A DNA stretch of 64,000 nucleotides from Pseudescherichia sp031998825 (lineage in GTDB: Bacteria > Pseudomonadota > Gammaproteobacteria > Enterobacterales > Enterobacteriaceae): positions 1 through 64,000 of the forward strand of contig NZ_DAMACX010000018.1 of NCBI RefSeq assembly GCF_031998825.1. Reading direction: 5' to 3'. The position numbers were made by a program, and so were the translations under genes. Position 1 is the stretch's first letter. Every line of letters starts with the position of its first letter. The notes under the pieces are model-generated. The model was not told the origin of the DNA. It did not search any database and saw nothing but the letters and a program-made list of their open reading frames with translations. Positions 32,481 through 41,276 of this stretch are shown here, piece by piece.

Positions 32481-33708
32481 CGCTGCTCTCCTCAAACCAC
32501 GGGTCGATGGGATCCTCGTAGTACGTCCACTGCTGCGGCCCCTCGGCCATCTCCCGATCCGTCAGCAGGGCTGCATCCAGCTGCGCCCGCAGCCGCGCCT
32601 CGTCCATCTCCATTCCGATAAACACCAGCTCCTGACGGGCATCGCCGACCCCCTCAAGCCAGTTAGTCATAATAAACTGCAACGACTCCTCATCCTCCGG
32701 CCAGCGCTCCCGGGGAGTGCTGGCCCACCAGCTTCCCGCCAGCCCCTGACGCGCCACGCCGCCCGCGTGAGACCATGAGCCGGCAAACTCCGGTCGGCTG
32801 GCCAGCCAGAAATACCCTTTCGAGCGCACCACGCCCGTCAGTTCGTTCTCCAGCACCTGCGCAAAGCGGGCCGGGTGGAAAGGACGCCGGGCGCGGTAAG
32901 CAAAGCTGGTGATGCCATACTCCTCCGTCTCCGGGGTATGTTCTCCACGCAGCTCCTTAAGCCAGCCCGGCGACTGGGCGGCTTTAGCGAAATCGAACAG
33001 TCCGGTGTTCAACACTTCGCTCAGCGGCACCTTGCCGAATCGTGCAGTAACTATTTTCGCCCCTGGGTTAAGGGAGTGCAGAATAGCCAGCAGCCTGCGC
33101 TGCTGCTCGTCGCTAATCAGATCGATTTTGTTAATCACCAGCACATCGCAAAACTCCACCTGCTCGATCAGCAGATCCACCACGCTGCGGGTATCGTCTT
33201 CCCCTAACGATTCACCCCGCGAGTGAATGCTCTCTTCCGAGCCGTAGTCGTTAAGAAAGTTGAAGGCATCGATGACGGTCACCATGGTATCGAGGCGCGC
33301 CACGTCGGCGAGGCTTCGTCCCTCATCGTCGGCGAAGGTAAAGGTCTCCGCGACCGGGAGCGGCTCCGCGATACCAGTGGACTCGATCACCAGCTGGTCA
33401 AAACGCCCCTCCCGCGCCAGGCGGTTCACCTCAACCAGCAGATCCTCCCGCAGCGTGCAGCAGATGCAGCCGTTGCTCATCTCCACCAGCTTCTCGTCGG
33501 TACGCGACAGCTCGGCCCCGCCGTCCCTCACCAGCGCGGCGTCGATATTGACTTCTGACATATCGTTAACGATAACCGCCACGCGCCTGCTCTCCCGGTT
33601 ATTCAAAATATGGTTAAGCAGCGTGGTTTTCCCTGCGCCTAAAAAACCGGACAGGACGGTAACCGGTAATCTTTTTACTTCGCCTGTTTTAGTGCTTGTA
33701 TCTGCCAT
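32470..33708 (-). CDS. COG0523 (CobW/ZigA-type) GTPase metallochaperone
   Basis: This 412-residue protein starts at the ATG at 33708 (AGGGTG upstream). It has Walker A SGFLGAGKTT at about 20-29, the metal-binding CxCC motif in NGCICCTLRED (Cys81, 83, 84), NKID as the guanine-specificity loop, and a CobW C-terminal domain. The DMSEVNID segment is typical of the ZigA/YciC branch tied to zinc limitation. It is the first gene after a near-consensus Zur box and translationally coupled to a FecBCD-type importer. It probably delivers zinc to client enzymes during zinc starvation. Confidence 0.88.
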   Translation of the reverse strand: MADTSTKTGEVKRLPVTVLSGFLGAGKTTLLNHILNNRESRRVAVIVNDMSEVNIDAALVRDGGAELSRTDEKLVEMSNGCICCTLREDLLVEVNRLAREGRFDQLVIESTGIAEPLPVAETFTFADDEGRSLADVARLDTMVTVIDAFNFLNDYGSEESIHSRGESLGEDDTRSVVDLLIEQVEFCDVLVINKIDLISDEQQRRLLAILHSLNPGAKIVTARFGKVPLSEVLNTGLFDFAKAAQSPGWLKELRGEHTPETEEYGITSFAYRARRPFHPARFAQVLENELTGVVRSKGYFWLASRPEFAGSWSHAGGVARQGLAGSWWASTPRERWPEDEESLQFIMTNWLEGVGDARQELVFIGMEMDEARLRAQLDAALLTDREMAEGPQQWTYYEDPIDPWFEESSDAQ

Positions 33709-33735
33709 TACGCTCACCCTGTGTTATTTTTAGAT

Positions 33736-33750
33736 ATGTTATAACATAAC
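33736..33750. promoter_or_regulatory. Zur box
   Basis: TGTTATAACATAACA matches the E. coli Zur core TGTTATA-N-TATAACA at 14 of 15 positions. It also embeds the palindrome ATGTTATAACAT. It lies 27 bases upstream of the GTPase start and faces the divergent MarR-family gene on the other side. Confidence 0.8.
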
Positions 33751-33878
33751 AATAAAGGGACTCAAGCACGCATATTAAATTGACATCAATTGTATTTAGA
33801 TCAATATTTATAGCATTGTAACGAGACGGTTAATCTGGCGTTTGTAAAGCCGGACGCTGATTGAAAAATAGTGAAGAT

Positions 33879-34361
33879 ATGAAGCAAGAAAAACCTCAGG
33901 CATGCGGAGCACCGGCGCAGAGCGAAGCGCCCGTTACAGTGGATCAGTTCCTCTGTTTCGCTCTCTATTCCGCTTCGCTGGCCATGACCAAGCTTTACCA
34001 GTCGCGGCTGAAACCTCTGGGGCTGACCTACCCGCAGTATCTGGTTCTGTTAGCCCTGTGGGAGAAGGACAACGTAACGGTCTCTGAGATTGGCGCGCGC
34101 GTGCAGCTCGACTCCGGCACCCTTAGCCAACTGCTGAAACGGCTTGAAGAGTCGGGATTGATTAGCAGGCGGCGTGATGTGGGCAAGGATGAGCGCAAGG
34201 TGCTGATCACGCTCACCGAGCAGGGTCAGGCGCTAAAGATCCGCGCTGCCGGCGTCCCGGCAGACATGATTTCAGTAATGGACACGCCGATTGAAGAGCT
34301 GTCGGACCTGACGGTCAGGGTAGCGAAACTACGGCATAAATTGATCAATGCGATTCCGTAA
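33879..34361 (+). CDS. MarR-family regulator, OhrR-like
   Basis: This is a 160-residue winged-HTH regulator. The FLCFALYSASLAMTKLYQSR segment has the single reactive cysteine in the position used by OhrR to sense organic peroxides. The recognition region is SEIGARVQLDSGTLSQLLKR, and DVGKDERKVLITLTEQG is the wing. I start at the ATG at 33879; a TTG at 33861 in frame is possible and the ribosome site is weak for both. No ohr gene lies in the window, so its target may be elsewhere. Confidence 0.85.
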   Translation: MKQEKPQACGAPAQSEAPVTVDQFLCFALYSASLAMTKLYQSRLKPLGLTYPQYLVLLALWEKDNVTVSEIGARVQLDSGTLSQLLKRLEESGLISRRRDVGKDERKVLITLTEQGQALKIRAAGVPADMISVMDTPIEELSDLTVRVAKLRHKLINAIP

Positions 34362-34563
34362 GGTAAATGTTTTGGAAAACGTACAGCTTGAAAACAGTGA
34401 TGATATGCACGCGGTCGTTGGACAGATGGCGTTGCAGTTGCTGAAAACGGGTCAACCTCTACAGGCGCAAAACATGGTGGCATTCCTGCATCAGCAGGCG
34501 GATCAGACCGCTAATTGCCCGTACACTCTGGCGATAAGCGCAATCGCCGACAGAGTACGCTGA
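34348..34563 (+). CDS. Small Ymg/AriR-like protein
   Basis: This 71-residue frame overlaps the regulator end by 14 bases. The pattern VVGQMALQLLKTGQPLQAQN resembles the E. coli YmgB/AriR biofilm-protein family, where a GQAV-LL-SG-NN motif opens the helix pair. A TTG at 34372 preceded by AAGG is an alternative, better-placed start. The call is tentative; family members regulate biofilm and acid resistance. Confidence 0.5.
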   Translation: MRFRKVNVLENVQLENSDDMHAVVGQMALQLLKTGQPLQAQNMVAFLHQQADQTANCPYTLAISAIADRVR

Positions 34564-34605
34564 TCTCTGTGGCGAATAGTGCGAACAGGCGTCGTGCTCT
34601 GGCTA

Positions 34606-34872
34606 TCAGTGGATCATTTTACTGCCGGAAGGGTATTCGTTACCTGGCTGAAAGCTGCCGTACTCCGAGGGTTGAGCCATAAGGCTGCTTTGTACTTCAA
34701 TAATGGCGCTGGTGCATGCCTGCTTTCGAAACGCCATTTTTTCTGAGACCGCCATAAGCTGAAGTTTTTCTATCAAACTGTATGGCGTAATGGGATCGCC
34801 TTCGCTCAAAAGAGCAAGAATGGCTTCTCCCAGCACAATATCGGTCAATCTTTTATCATCAAATCTAGTCAT
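34606..34872 (-). CDS. Small YmgB/AriR-like protein
   Basis: This is an 88-residue protein from the ATG at 34872; the frame opens at a TTG at 34926. TDIVLGEAILALLSEGDPIT followed by PYSLIEKLQ has the YmgB/AriR layout (LGQAV..LM.SGD..N...I). It converges with the other Ymg-like frame 42 bases away, so two small relatives face each other. Residues after about 70 are unstructured-looking and Pro/Gly/Ser rich. Confidence 0.55.
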   Translation of the reverse strand: MTRFDDKRLTDIVLGEAILALLSEGDPITPYSLIEKLQLMAVSEKMAFRKQACTSAIIEVQSSLMAQPSEYGSFQPGNEYPSGSKMIH

Positions 34873-35120
34873 ATCTGTGCCAGTTACTTCTTTTGCCGGA
34901 TATTCAAACGGTACGACGCTAAACAATTTAGCCCGTAATGTACAGGGTTTTCATCTGTAACATACTGATTTCAGACTTTAATTCCCAGTATCGATCGTGC
35001 GGTTCAAGCTATGGCGATACCGGGAGAGATCTCTTCGGGCTAAAAGGTACCTCCGAGATTGTAGCCTGCCTTCACGTTTCTGCCATAATCCGCAGCATAA
35101 TTCGCTGGTGAGACCGCGGG

Positions 35121-35319
35121 TTAAACCAGACGAATCCCGGCATCGACAAAAAAGAGCGCGCCCGTACAGCCGCGTGCGTCGTCAGAGGCGACAAACAGCG
35201 CCATCGCGGCCACATCCCGGCCCTCCAGAGTAATATCAAGCGACTGCATGGCTGGCAAAGAACTGATGATCGAGATTCACCCCAAGGCTGGCATAACGGG
35301 TATAACGGTGCTCGGTCAT
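35121..35319 (-). pseudogene. Decayed short-chain dehydrogenase/reductase gene
   Basis: Three pieces of one SDR survive. The ATG at 35319 overlaps the upstream gene stop (ATGA) and encodes MTEHRYTRYASLG, running straight into VNLDHQFFASHAVA, which is the internal helix of SDR enzymes, then a stop. In a shifted frame the C-terminus follows: DVAAMALFVASDDARGCTGA and LFFVDAG, ending at 35121. The glycine-rich cofactor motif and the catalytic Ser-Tyr-Lys are missing. At least two internal deletions are needed. The intact ancestor was the last gene of the dioxygenase/ABC operon. Confidence 0.75.
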
Positions 35320-37109
35320 CGCGTCTCCTCTCTTCCCGCTGTCAGCAGCGCCTGCATGACAGCGCCGTCCAGGGTATCCTGCTCCACGCCAAGCAGATGA
35401 GCAATGGTTGCGCCGGGATCTGCCATCCGGTACGGGCCATGACGCTGGCGATCGTGATAGTAACCGTTGCGAATTCCCGCCCCGAAGGCAAGCAGTATAC
35501 CGTAATTAGAGGTATGCCCCGTCTCTGCCGTCGGCTTTTGCGGGCCGTGATTGGCCCCCGGTGCGACCACGGGACAGATATCCTCGCCGTCGAGGCTGGT
35601 TCCCCAGACAAAGCCGGTATCGTAGGTGAAAAGCACATCGCCAGCATGCTCTCCCCAGTAGCCGATCCCCACTGCATCCTCTTTGCGCACCGCCCACGCC
35701 ACGGCGTAGCGCCTCTGCCCGTGGTGCTCAATATGCCAGCTGCGCAGCAAGTGCAGAAGCTGGTCCTGAACTGCACCATACGCCGCCGGGGCAACACTAT
35801 CGCCGTTGATAAAGATCTCCAGCCCGCCGCGCTCATCCTTTAGATAGACCTGGCTTTGGCTGCGTACCGGTAGGCCGTTTGCGTCCAGCGTCACCAGCCC
35901 CTGTTTCGCCAGGTAGCGGTTTATGTCGCACATAAAGTGGTTAGGCACCGCTCCGTGATCGGAGGCCAGCAGCAGCGTGGTCTCGTCATCCATGCCGTCG
36001 ATGATGTTGCCGATCGAGCGATCGAGCACCTTATAGCACTCGCGAATAACGGCTTCATAGCGCGGAGCCTGCTGCGGATCGTAAAACGGCGAGGCCGGAT
36101 CGTACTGCCCAAGACAGAGATGGTGCGACTCATCGATCAGGTGATGCACCGCCGCCCAGAGGGTATAGCCGTGCTGATGCGTTAAACGGATAGCGCTCTC
36201 CGCCAGCCACAGCGACTGGCGTTCGGCATCCTCCAGAGTAGAAGCCAGATGCGCCTCATCCGGCGAGGCCTTCACCGCCCACTGGCTGTGGAACGGTCCC
36301 AGCTCGTCAATAAGCTGCCGCGCCAGCGCTTCGTCTGAGGCAAGGCGTTGGGGGTAGCTCACTTCACTCTGGATGATCTCAATCGCCCGCGTATGCGGTG
36401 CAAACCGCGCCAGCCAGAAGCGGACTGCACCGCCTTCGGCTATGTCCCCCAGCGGCAACCAGCTGCTCCACGCTCCCGGCGTTAAGGTGACCTGCGTACC
36501 GTCCACGCCCAGCGTGCGGGTCTGCACATCCAGGGCGAGCGTCACCTCTGCGCCGTGCGCTGAACGGATCGCCAGGCGGTAACGCCGCCCCTCTTCATCG
36601 CCAATCAGCGGCTGCCACAGCCCCTTGTCATGATAGGCCAGCGGCGAGGAGGGCGGCCAGCCCAGCGTTTGCTGGCGGGCTTTGCCGGAGGCATCAAAGC
36701 GGGCGGCGTCGGTAGTAAATATCGCCGGGGCGGCAAAGGTGTGCGGATTCGGCTCCGGGGCGGACCAGTAGGGAGAGAGTGTAAAATGGGGCGTCGGCGC
36801 GGCCACGCTCTCCGGGAAGTGGACCAGCGCGGCGCGTAGCCCCTGCGCTGCCATCTTGTGCAGCAGCGGCTGCGTGCGTGAATAGTCAGCCGGTAGCGCC
36901 TGGCCGCGCCACGAGGTGCCGGGGCTTTGCCCGCTAATAAACGCCGCCCAGTTCACATCGCCCCAGGCAGAGATGTAGGGCAGCAGCTCGGTGGCCGCGC
37001 CCTGCTCCAGCATCCGGCTGATATGCGGCAGCTCGCCCTCGGCGGTAAACTTCTGGATCAGCGGCATCATCAATCCATCGACGCCAAACACAATCACTTT
37101 CTTACTCAT
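35316..37109 (-). CDS. Alkaline-phosphatase-superfamily protein (PF01663-like)
   Basis: This is a 597-residue protein with no signal peptide. Metal-ligand motifs of the type I phosphodiesterase/nucleotide pyrophosphatase fold are present: GVDG (Asp11), IDESHH, ASDHG and TGHTSNYG. The nucleophile Thr/Ser normally placed before PPAWTSF appears to be replaced: the matching stretch is AWGDVNWAAFISG, with Gly50 at the expected position. It may be a lyase, mutase-like or altered hydrolase. It follows an ABC importer operon (13 bases after the ATPase gene), so it likely acts on the imported compound in the cytosol. Confidence 0.8.
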   Translation of the reverse strand: MSKKVIVFGVDGLMMPLIQKFTAEGELPHISRMLEQGAATELLPYISAWGDVNWAAFISGQSPGTSWRGQALPADYSRTQPLLHKMAAQGLRAALVHFPESVAAPTPHFTLSPYWSAPEPNPHTFAAPAIFTTDAARFDASGKARQQTLGWPPSSPLAYHDKGLWQPLIGDEEGRRYRLAIRSAHGAEVTLALDVQTRTLGVDGTQVTLTPGAWSSWLPLGDIAEGGAVRFWLARFAPHTRAIEIIQSEVSYPQRLASDEALARQLIDELGPFHSQWAVKASPDEAHLASTLEDAERQSLWLAESAIRLTHQHGYTLWAAVHHLIDESHHLCLGQYDPASPFYDPQQAPRYEAVIRECYKVLDRSIGNIIDGMDDETTLLLASDHGAVPNHFMCDINRYLAKQGLVTLDANGLPVRSQSQVYLKDERGGLEIFINGDSVAPAAYGAVQDQLLHLLRSWHIEHHGQRRYAVAWAVRKEDAVGIGYWGEHAGDVLFTYDTGFVWGTSLDGEDICPVVAPGANHGPQKPTAETGHTSNYGILLAFGAGIRNGYYHDRQRHGPYRMADPGATIAHLLGVEQDTLDGAVMQALLTAGREETR

Positions 37110-37122
37110 GCCCCTCTCCCGG

Positions 37123-38184
37123 TTAATTCAGCCGCACGCCGCTGTCGGCATCAAACAGATGCGCATGACGGGCATCCGGCAGAACGTTGAGCGTCTCACC
37201 CGGCTGGGCCGCCACGCGCTGATGAAACAGCGTAGTGACCTTTTGCTGACCAATGTTGAGCATGATCTGCGTCTCTGACCCGGTTGGCTCCACCACGTTG
37301 ACCTGCGCCTTAATCGACGGCCCGGTGGCGAGGGTAAAGTGCTGGGGGCGCACGCCGTACAGCACCCGCTGCCCAACGCTCAGGCCCGGCGTCTGCGTTA
37401 CCGGCAGCGCTACGCCATCATCGGTAAGCACCACGCCCGACTGCTCTACGCGTCCGGTGAAGAGGTTCATTGAGGGCGAGCCGATAAAGCTGGCGACAAA
37501 GGCGTTCGCCGGTCGATCGTACAGCTCCAGCGGGGTGCCCACCTGCTCAATGTGTCCGTCGCGCAGCACGACAATGCGATCCGCCATGGTCATGGCCTCG
37601 ATCTGATCGTGGGTTACGTAGATCATGGTGGTATTAAGCCGCTGATGCAGGGCTTTGATCTCGGTGCGCAGCTCCACGCGCAGCTTGGCGTCGAGGTTGG
37701 AGAGCGGCTCGTCAAAGAGAAATACCCTCGGGTGGCGGAGGATTGCCCTGCCCATCGCCACACGCTGGCGCTGCCCGCCGGAGAGCTGAGCCGGCTTGCG
37801 CCCCAGCAGCGGCGTCAGACCTAGCGTCTCGGCGGCCTGGCGCACCTGTTTAGCGATCCCATCTTTCGCTACGCTCTGCATCTTCAGCGAAAAGCCGAGG
37901 TTCTCCGCCACCGTCATGTGCGGGTAGAGGGCGTAGTTCTGGAAGACCATCGCCATGTTGCGCGCCTGGGGCGAGAGGTCGTTGATCGTCTCCCCGTCCA
38001 GGATCAGCTCGCCGCCGTCGATGCTCTCCAGCCCGGCGATCATCCGCAGCAGCGTGGACTTGCCGCAGCCGGAGGGGCCCACCAGAGCGATAAACTCACC
38101 GTGGTGAATAGCCAGATCGAGACCGGGGATGATGGTCTGCCCGTTAAAAGTTTTTACGATATTCTGTAGCGTCAGGGTTGCCAT
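37123..38184 (-). CDS. MalK/UgpC-type ABC ATPase
   Basis: This 353-residue ATPase starts at the ATG at 38184; the frame extends 41 codons upstream without support. It has Walker A GPSGCGKST, signature LSGGQRQRVAMGRAIL, Walker B VFLFDEPLSNLD and a C-terminal TOBE/OB domain as in MalK and UgpC. It sits 2 bases after the second permease. It drives the importer encoded by the four genes 37123-41276. Confidence 0.92.
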   Translation of the reverse strand: MATLTLQNIVKTFNGQTIIPGLDLAIHHGEFIALVGPSGCGKSTLLRMIAGLESIDGGELILDGETINDLSPQARNMAMVFQNYALYPHMTVAENLGFSLKMQSVAKDGIAKQVRQAAETLGLTPLLGRKPAQLSGGQRQRVAMGRAILRHPRVFLFDEPLSNLDAKLRVELRTEIKALHQRLNTTMIYVTHDQIEAMTMADRIVVLRDGHIEQVGTPLELYDRPANAFVASFIGSPSMNLFTGRVEQSGVVLTDDGVALPVTQTPGLSVGQRVLYGVRPQHFTLATGPSIKAQVNVVEPTGSETQIMLNIGQQKVTTLFHQRVAAQPGETLNVLPDARHAHLFDADSGVRLN

Positions 38185-38186
38185 AG

Positions 38187-39053
38187 TTAATCCTTCACTC
38201 CTCCGGCGGTTAAGCCATGAACCAGATAGCGGCGCACCAGCAGCGTAAAGGCCACGACCGGCAGCATCACCAGCGTGCCGCTGGCGGCAATTTTGCTCCA
38301 CTCCCACCCTTCGTATTGCAGGAAATTCACAATGGCGACCGGGGCGGTAACGGCGTTAGTCCGGGTTAAGATCAGCGCGTAGAAAAAGTCATTCCACGAG
38401 AAGATGAAACAGAGAATGGCGGTGGCTGCGAGAGCGGGCTTCACCAGCGGCAGCGAGACCAGCCAGAAGCTGCGCCACAGCGGGCAGCCGTCCATCCAGG
38501 CCGCCTCCTCCAGCGCCACCGGCACGGCGGAGAAAAAGGTTTGCATCAGCCAAATCACAATCGCCAGGTTAAAGGTGAGATAGACGATAGCCAGACCAAT
38601 AATAGTGTCCTGCAATCCCAGCCAGCGCCAGGCCAGGAAGAACGGAATGGTAAAGGCGATGGGCGGTGCCATGCGCGTCACCAGGATCCAGAGCGCCACG
38701 TAGCGGCGGGCGCGAAAACGCCAGCGGGTCAGCACCCAGGCCGCCGGCACGCCCAGCAGCAGAGAGAAAAAAGTAGAGAGCAGGCTCACCATCAGACTGT
38801 TGCCAAACGGCTCGAGAAAGTTTCCGGCAATCAGCGCCCGATAGGCGTCCAGCGTCGGCGTAAACAGCAGGGTTAGCTCGAACGCATCCAGCGCCGGGCG
38901 CAGGGACATAATCACCATCCACAGGAAAGGCGCGAGGATGATCGTCATCAGCAGCAGGGCCAGCAGCGTGCGCTTCCCCTTCAGCCGCCACGTTTTACGC
39001 CGGACGGCGCTTCTCACCTGCGGGCGGCCCACCTCACTCTGTTGTATTGTCAT
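38187..39053 (-). CDS. MalG/UgpE-type ABC permease
   Basis: This is a 288-residue inner-membrane permease with six helices. The EAA loop is EEAAWMDGCPLWRSFWLVSLPL. The start at 39053 overlaps the end of the partner permease by 20 bases. It forms a heterodimer with the 39034-39948 product. Confidence 0.9.
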   Translation of the reverse strand: MTIQQSEVGRPQVRSAVRRKTWRLKGKRTLLALLLMTIILAPFLWMVIMSLRPALDAFELTLLFTPTLDAYRALIAGNFLEPFGNSLMVSLLSTFFSLLLGVPAAWVLTRWRFRARRYVALWILVTRMAPPIAFTIPFFLAWRWLGLQDTIIGLAIVYLTFNLAIVIWLMQTFFSAVPVALEEAAWMDGCPLWRSFWLVSLPLVKPALAATAILCFIFSWNDFFYALILTRTNAVTAPVAIVNFLQYEGWEWSKIAASGTLVMLPVVAFTLLVRRYLVHGLTAGGVKD

Positions 39054-39948
39054 CGTTCCACCCCGCCCGGCCAATCAGCCAGCTTAAGATAAATACGCCC
39101 ACCAGGATCACCACCGCGATGGCGCTGCCGTAGCCCCACCAGGAGAAGTTAAACGCCTGGATAAAGCCGTAGTAGTTGGTCACCTCCGTTACCGAGCCAG
39201 GCCCGCCGTCGGTGAGGATGTAGATCAGCGGAAAGGCCTTGAAGCTGTCGATAAGACGAAACAGAATGCAGACCGCCAGCACTGGCTTCAGGTGTGGAAA
39301 AACCACGTAGCGGAAAATGTTGAACGGTGATGCACCGTCGAGGCTGGCCGCCTCCCGTGGCTCATTGGGCACCATCTGTAACGCCGCCAGCACCATCAGC
39401 ATGGTGAAGGGGAACCACTGCCAGACGTCGGCCACCATAATTGCCCATAGCGCGGTGTCAGGGTTGGCGATCAGCGAATCCAGCGGCAGGTTAAACCTGT
39501 CCAGCACCTGGTGCAGCGGACTGATATCCGGGGTGTAGATAATCTTCCAGATCAGCGCCACGATAATCGGCGGCAGCACCATCGGGATCAGCAGCAGCGT
39601 GCGTACGCCGTTCAGCCAGCGCGAGGTGCCGTTCAGCAGCAGCGCCAGCAGCAGGCCAATCAACACCTGAAAAAAGACGCTGACCACTGAGAGTTTAAGC
39701 TGGGTCATCAGCGAGTTGAGAAAACGATCGTCATGCAGCAGCTGCTGATAGTTAACCAGCGGATTGCTGAAGGTGAAGGTCGCCTCTGGATTGGTCAGGC
39801 TGAACGGCGTCAGGCTGACGATCAGCAGCGCCGCCGCCGGTATCAGCGTCAGCAGGGTCAGGACCACCAGCGAAGGGGCCAGCCCCAACATCCAGGCATA
39901 ACGCTGGCGCTGACGCCAGCCGAGTGATTGTCCCATCGCCGTCCTCAT
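39034..39948 (-). CDS. MalF/UgpA-type ABC permease
   Basis: This is a 304-residue permease with six helices and EAA loop REAASLDGASPFNIFRYVVF. The ATG at 39948 overlaps the binding-protein stop (ATGA). A long N-terminal lead of charged residues precedes the first helix. The substrate class is carbohydrate or glycerophosphodiester type by family. Confidence 0.9.
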   Translation of the reverse strand: MRTAMGQSLGWRQRQRYAWMLGLAPSLVVLTLLTLIPAAALLIVSLTPFSLTNPEATFTFSNPLVNYQQLLHDDRFLNSLMTQLKLSVVSVFFQVLIGLLLALLLNGTSRWLNGVRTLLLIPMVLPPIIVALIWKIIYTPDISPLHQVLDRFNLPLDSLIANPDTALWAIMVADVWQWFPFTMLMVLAALQMVPNEPREAASLDGASPFNIFRYVVFPHLKPVLAVCILFRLIDSFKAFPLIYILTDGGPGSVTEVTNYYGFIQAFNFSWWGYGSAIAVVILVGVFILSWLIGRAGWNDDNTTE

Positions 39949-41276
39949 GAGAGTTTCGCGCCCGCGCGTTTCAGGTCGGCAAGCGTCCCGGCCTGCGCCT
40001 GGGCCATCGCCTCTTTGGCTGACAGCTGGCCCGAGGCGATCAGCGCGATAGCTTTATTGAGCTGCTGATCGACCTGCGGATAGAACTCCACGGTGCGATA
40101 CTTCATGTAGCCCCCCTTGCCCGCCTGGTCGATGGCGTCGATGGAGAGCTGGGCCAGGTCGACGCCGTTAATGACCTGCCTGCTGCGGAACGCCTGTGAG
40201 TCGATATCGCTGCGGCGGGTAGGCGAACCGTAGCCTGCCTCCAGCGCCCGGGCGGTCATCTGCTTCGACAGTGACCACTGGATAAAGGCCCACGCCGCCT
40301 CTTTGTTTTTCGAACCGGCCGGAATACCCAGCGCATGGGTCGCCATGCCGGGGAAGGCCCCTTTCGGCCCGCTGACCATCGAACCAAAATGAGCCGTTTT
40401 TAGGGTGCGTGAGGTCTGGGCATTGCCCAACTGGGCGAGGTAGGTCTGGCTGGCGTCGGAGACGTTGACCCGCCCCTGCTTTAACGCCTGCAGAGACTGG
40501 TCGGCGGTATAGGTGATCCCACCGTTAGGGCCGAAGTCGCGGATCAGGCGGGCAAAGTAGTCCGCCGCCTCGACGGCTTCCGGCGTATCGAGGGTTGGGA
40601 AGAGATCGTCCGGCGGGGTACGGAAAACGTTACCGCCAAAGGCCTGTAGATAGGGGATAAAGGTCCAGCCGTAGTGGTTGTCGGTGACGTAGCCCGCTAC
40701 GCGATCCTTTTTGTTCACCGCCTGCAATACCTTCACCAGCTCGTCGGTGGTTTTAGGAAACCCCAGCCCGGCCTGCTGGATCAGGTCGTAGCGCGAGGCT
40801 CCCGCCAGCATGGCTTCAACCACATAGGGGATCCCGTAGAGCTTGCCGTCGCGCCCGGTCTCCGCCGCCAGCGTGGCGGGCAGGAAGTCCTGAAGCCCCC
40901 AATTTTGCGGGGTCAGGTTTGGGTTGGCGATAAACTCATCCAGCGGCGTCAGCCAGCCAGCGTTGATCCAGCGGCTGGTGTAGATAAAGGTCACGTTCAC
41001 CACGTCATAGGCCGAGCCGCGGGTTGACAGCTCAAGGTCGGCGCGCTGGTTATAAACCGGAAACGCCGGGGTATCCAGCTGCACCCGCGCCCCGGTCAAG
41101 GCTTCAAACTCCGGCAGCCACTTGCGGATCAGCTGCGGCCACGCGGTGCTGAAGGTAGAGACGTTAAGGGTCACGCCCTCATATTTACGTGCGACGCTGG
41201 CGCCGCGGGCGATGGCGGGCATCATGCTGTAGACGCCGAACGCCGCCATGGCTTTTAACAGATCACGACGCTGCAT
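39945..41276 (-). CDS. Extracellular solute-binding protein, family 1
   Basis: This 443-residue periplasmic binding protein begins MQRRDLLKAMAAFGVY, so it has a twin-arginine-like signal rather than a plain Sec one. The fold is the MalE/UgpB type, with LIRKWLPEFEALTGARVQLD and YDVVNVTFIYTSRWINAGWL. The start lies 14 bases inside the end of the dioxygenase gene, so the two are coupled. The ligand is unknown. Confidence 0.88.
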   Translation of the reverse strand: MQRRDLLKAMAAFGVYSMMPAIARGASVARKYEGVTLNVSTFSTAWPQLIRKWLPEFEALTGARVQLDTPAFPVYNQRADLELSTRGSAYDVVNVTFIYTSRWINAGWLTPLDEFIANPNLTPQNWGLQDFLPATLAAETGRDGKLYGIPYVVEAMLAGASRYDLIQQAGLGFPKTTDELVKVLQAVNKKDRVAGYVTDNHYGWTFIPYLQAFGGNVFRTPPDDLFPTLDTPEAVEAADYFARLIRDFGPNGGITYTADQSLQALKQGRVNVSDASQTYLAQLGNAQTSRTLKTAHFGSMVSGPKGAFPGMATHALGIPAGSKNKEAAWAFIQWSLSKQMTARALEAGYGSPTRRSDIDSQAFRSRQVINGVDLAQLSIDAIDQAGKGGYMKYRTVEFYPQVDQQLNKAIALIASGQLSAKEAMAQAQAGTLADLKRAGAKLS

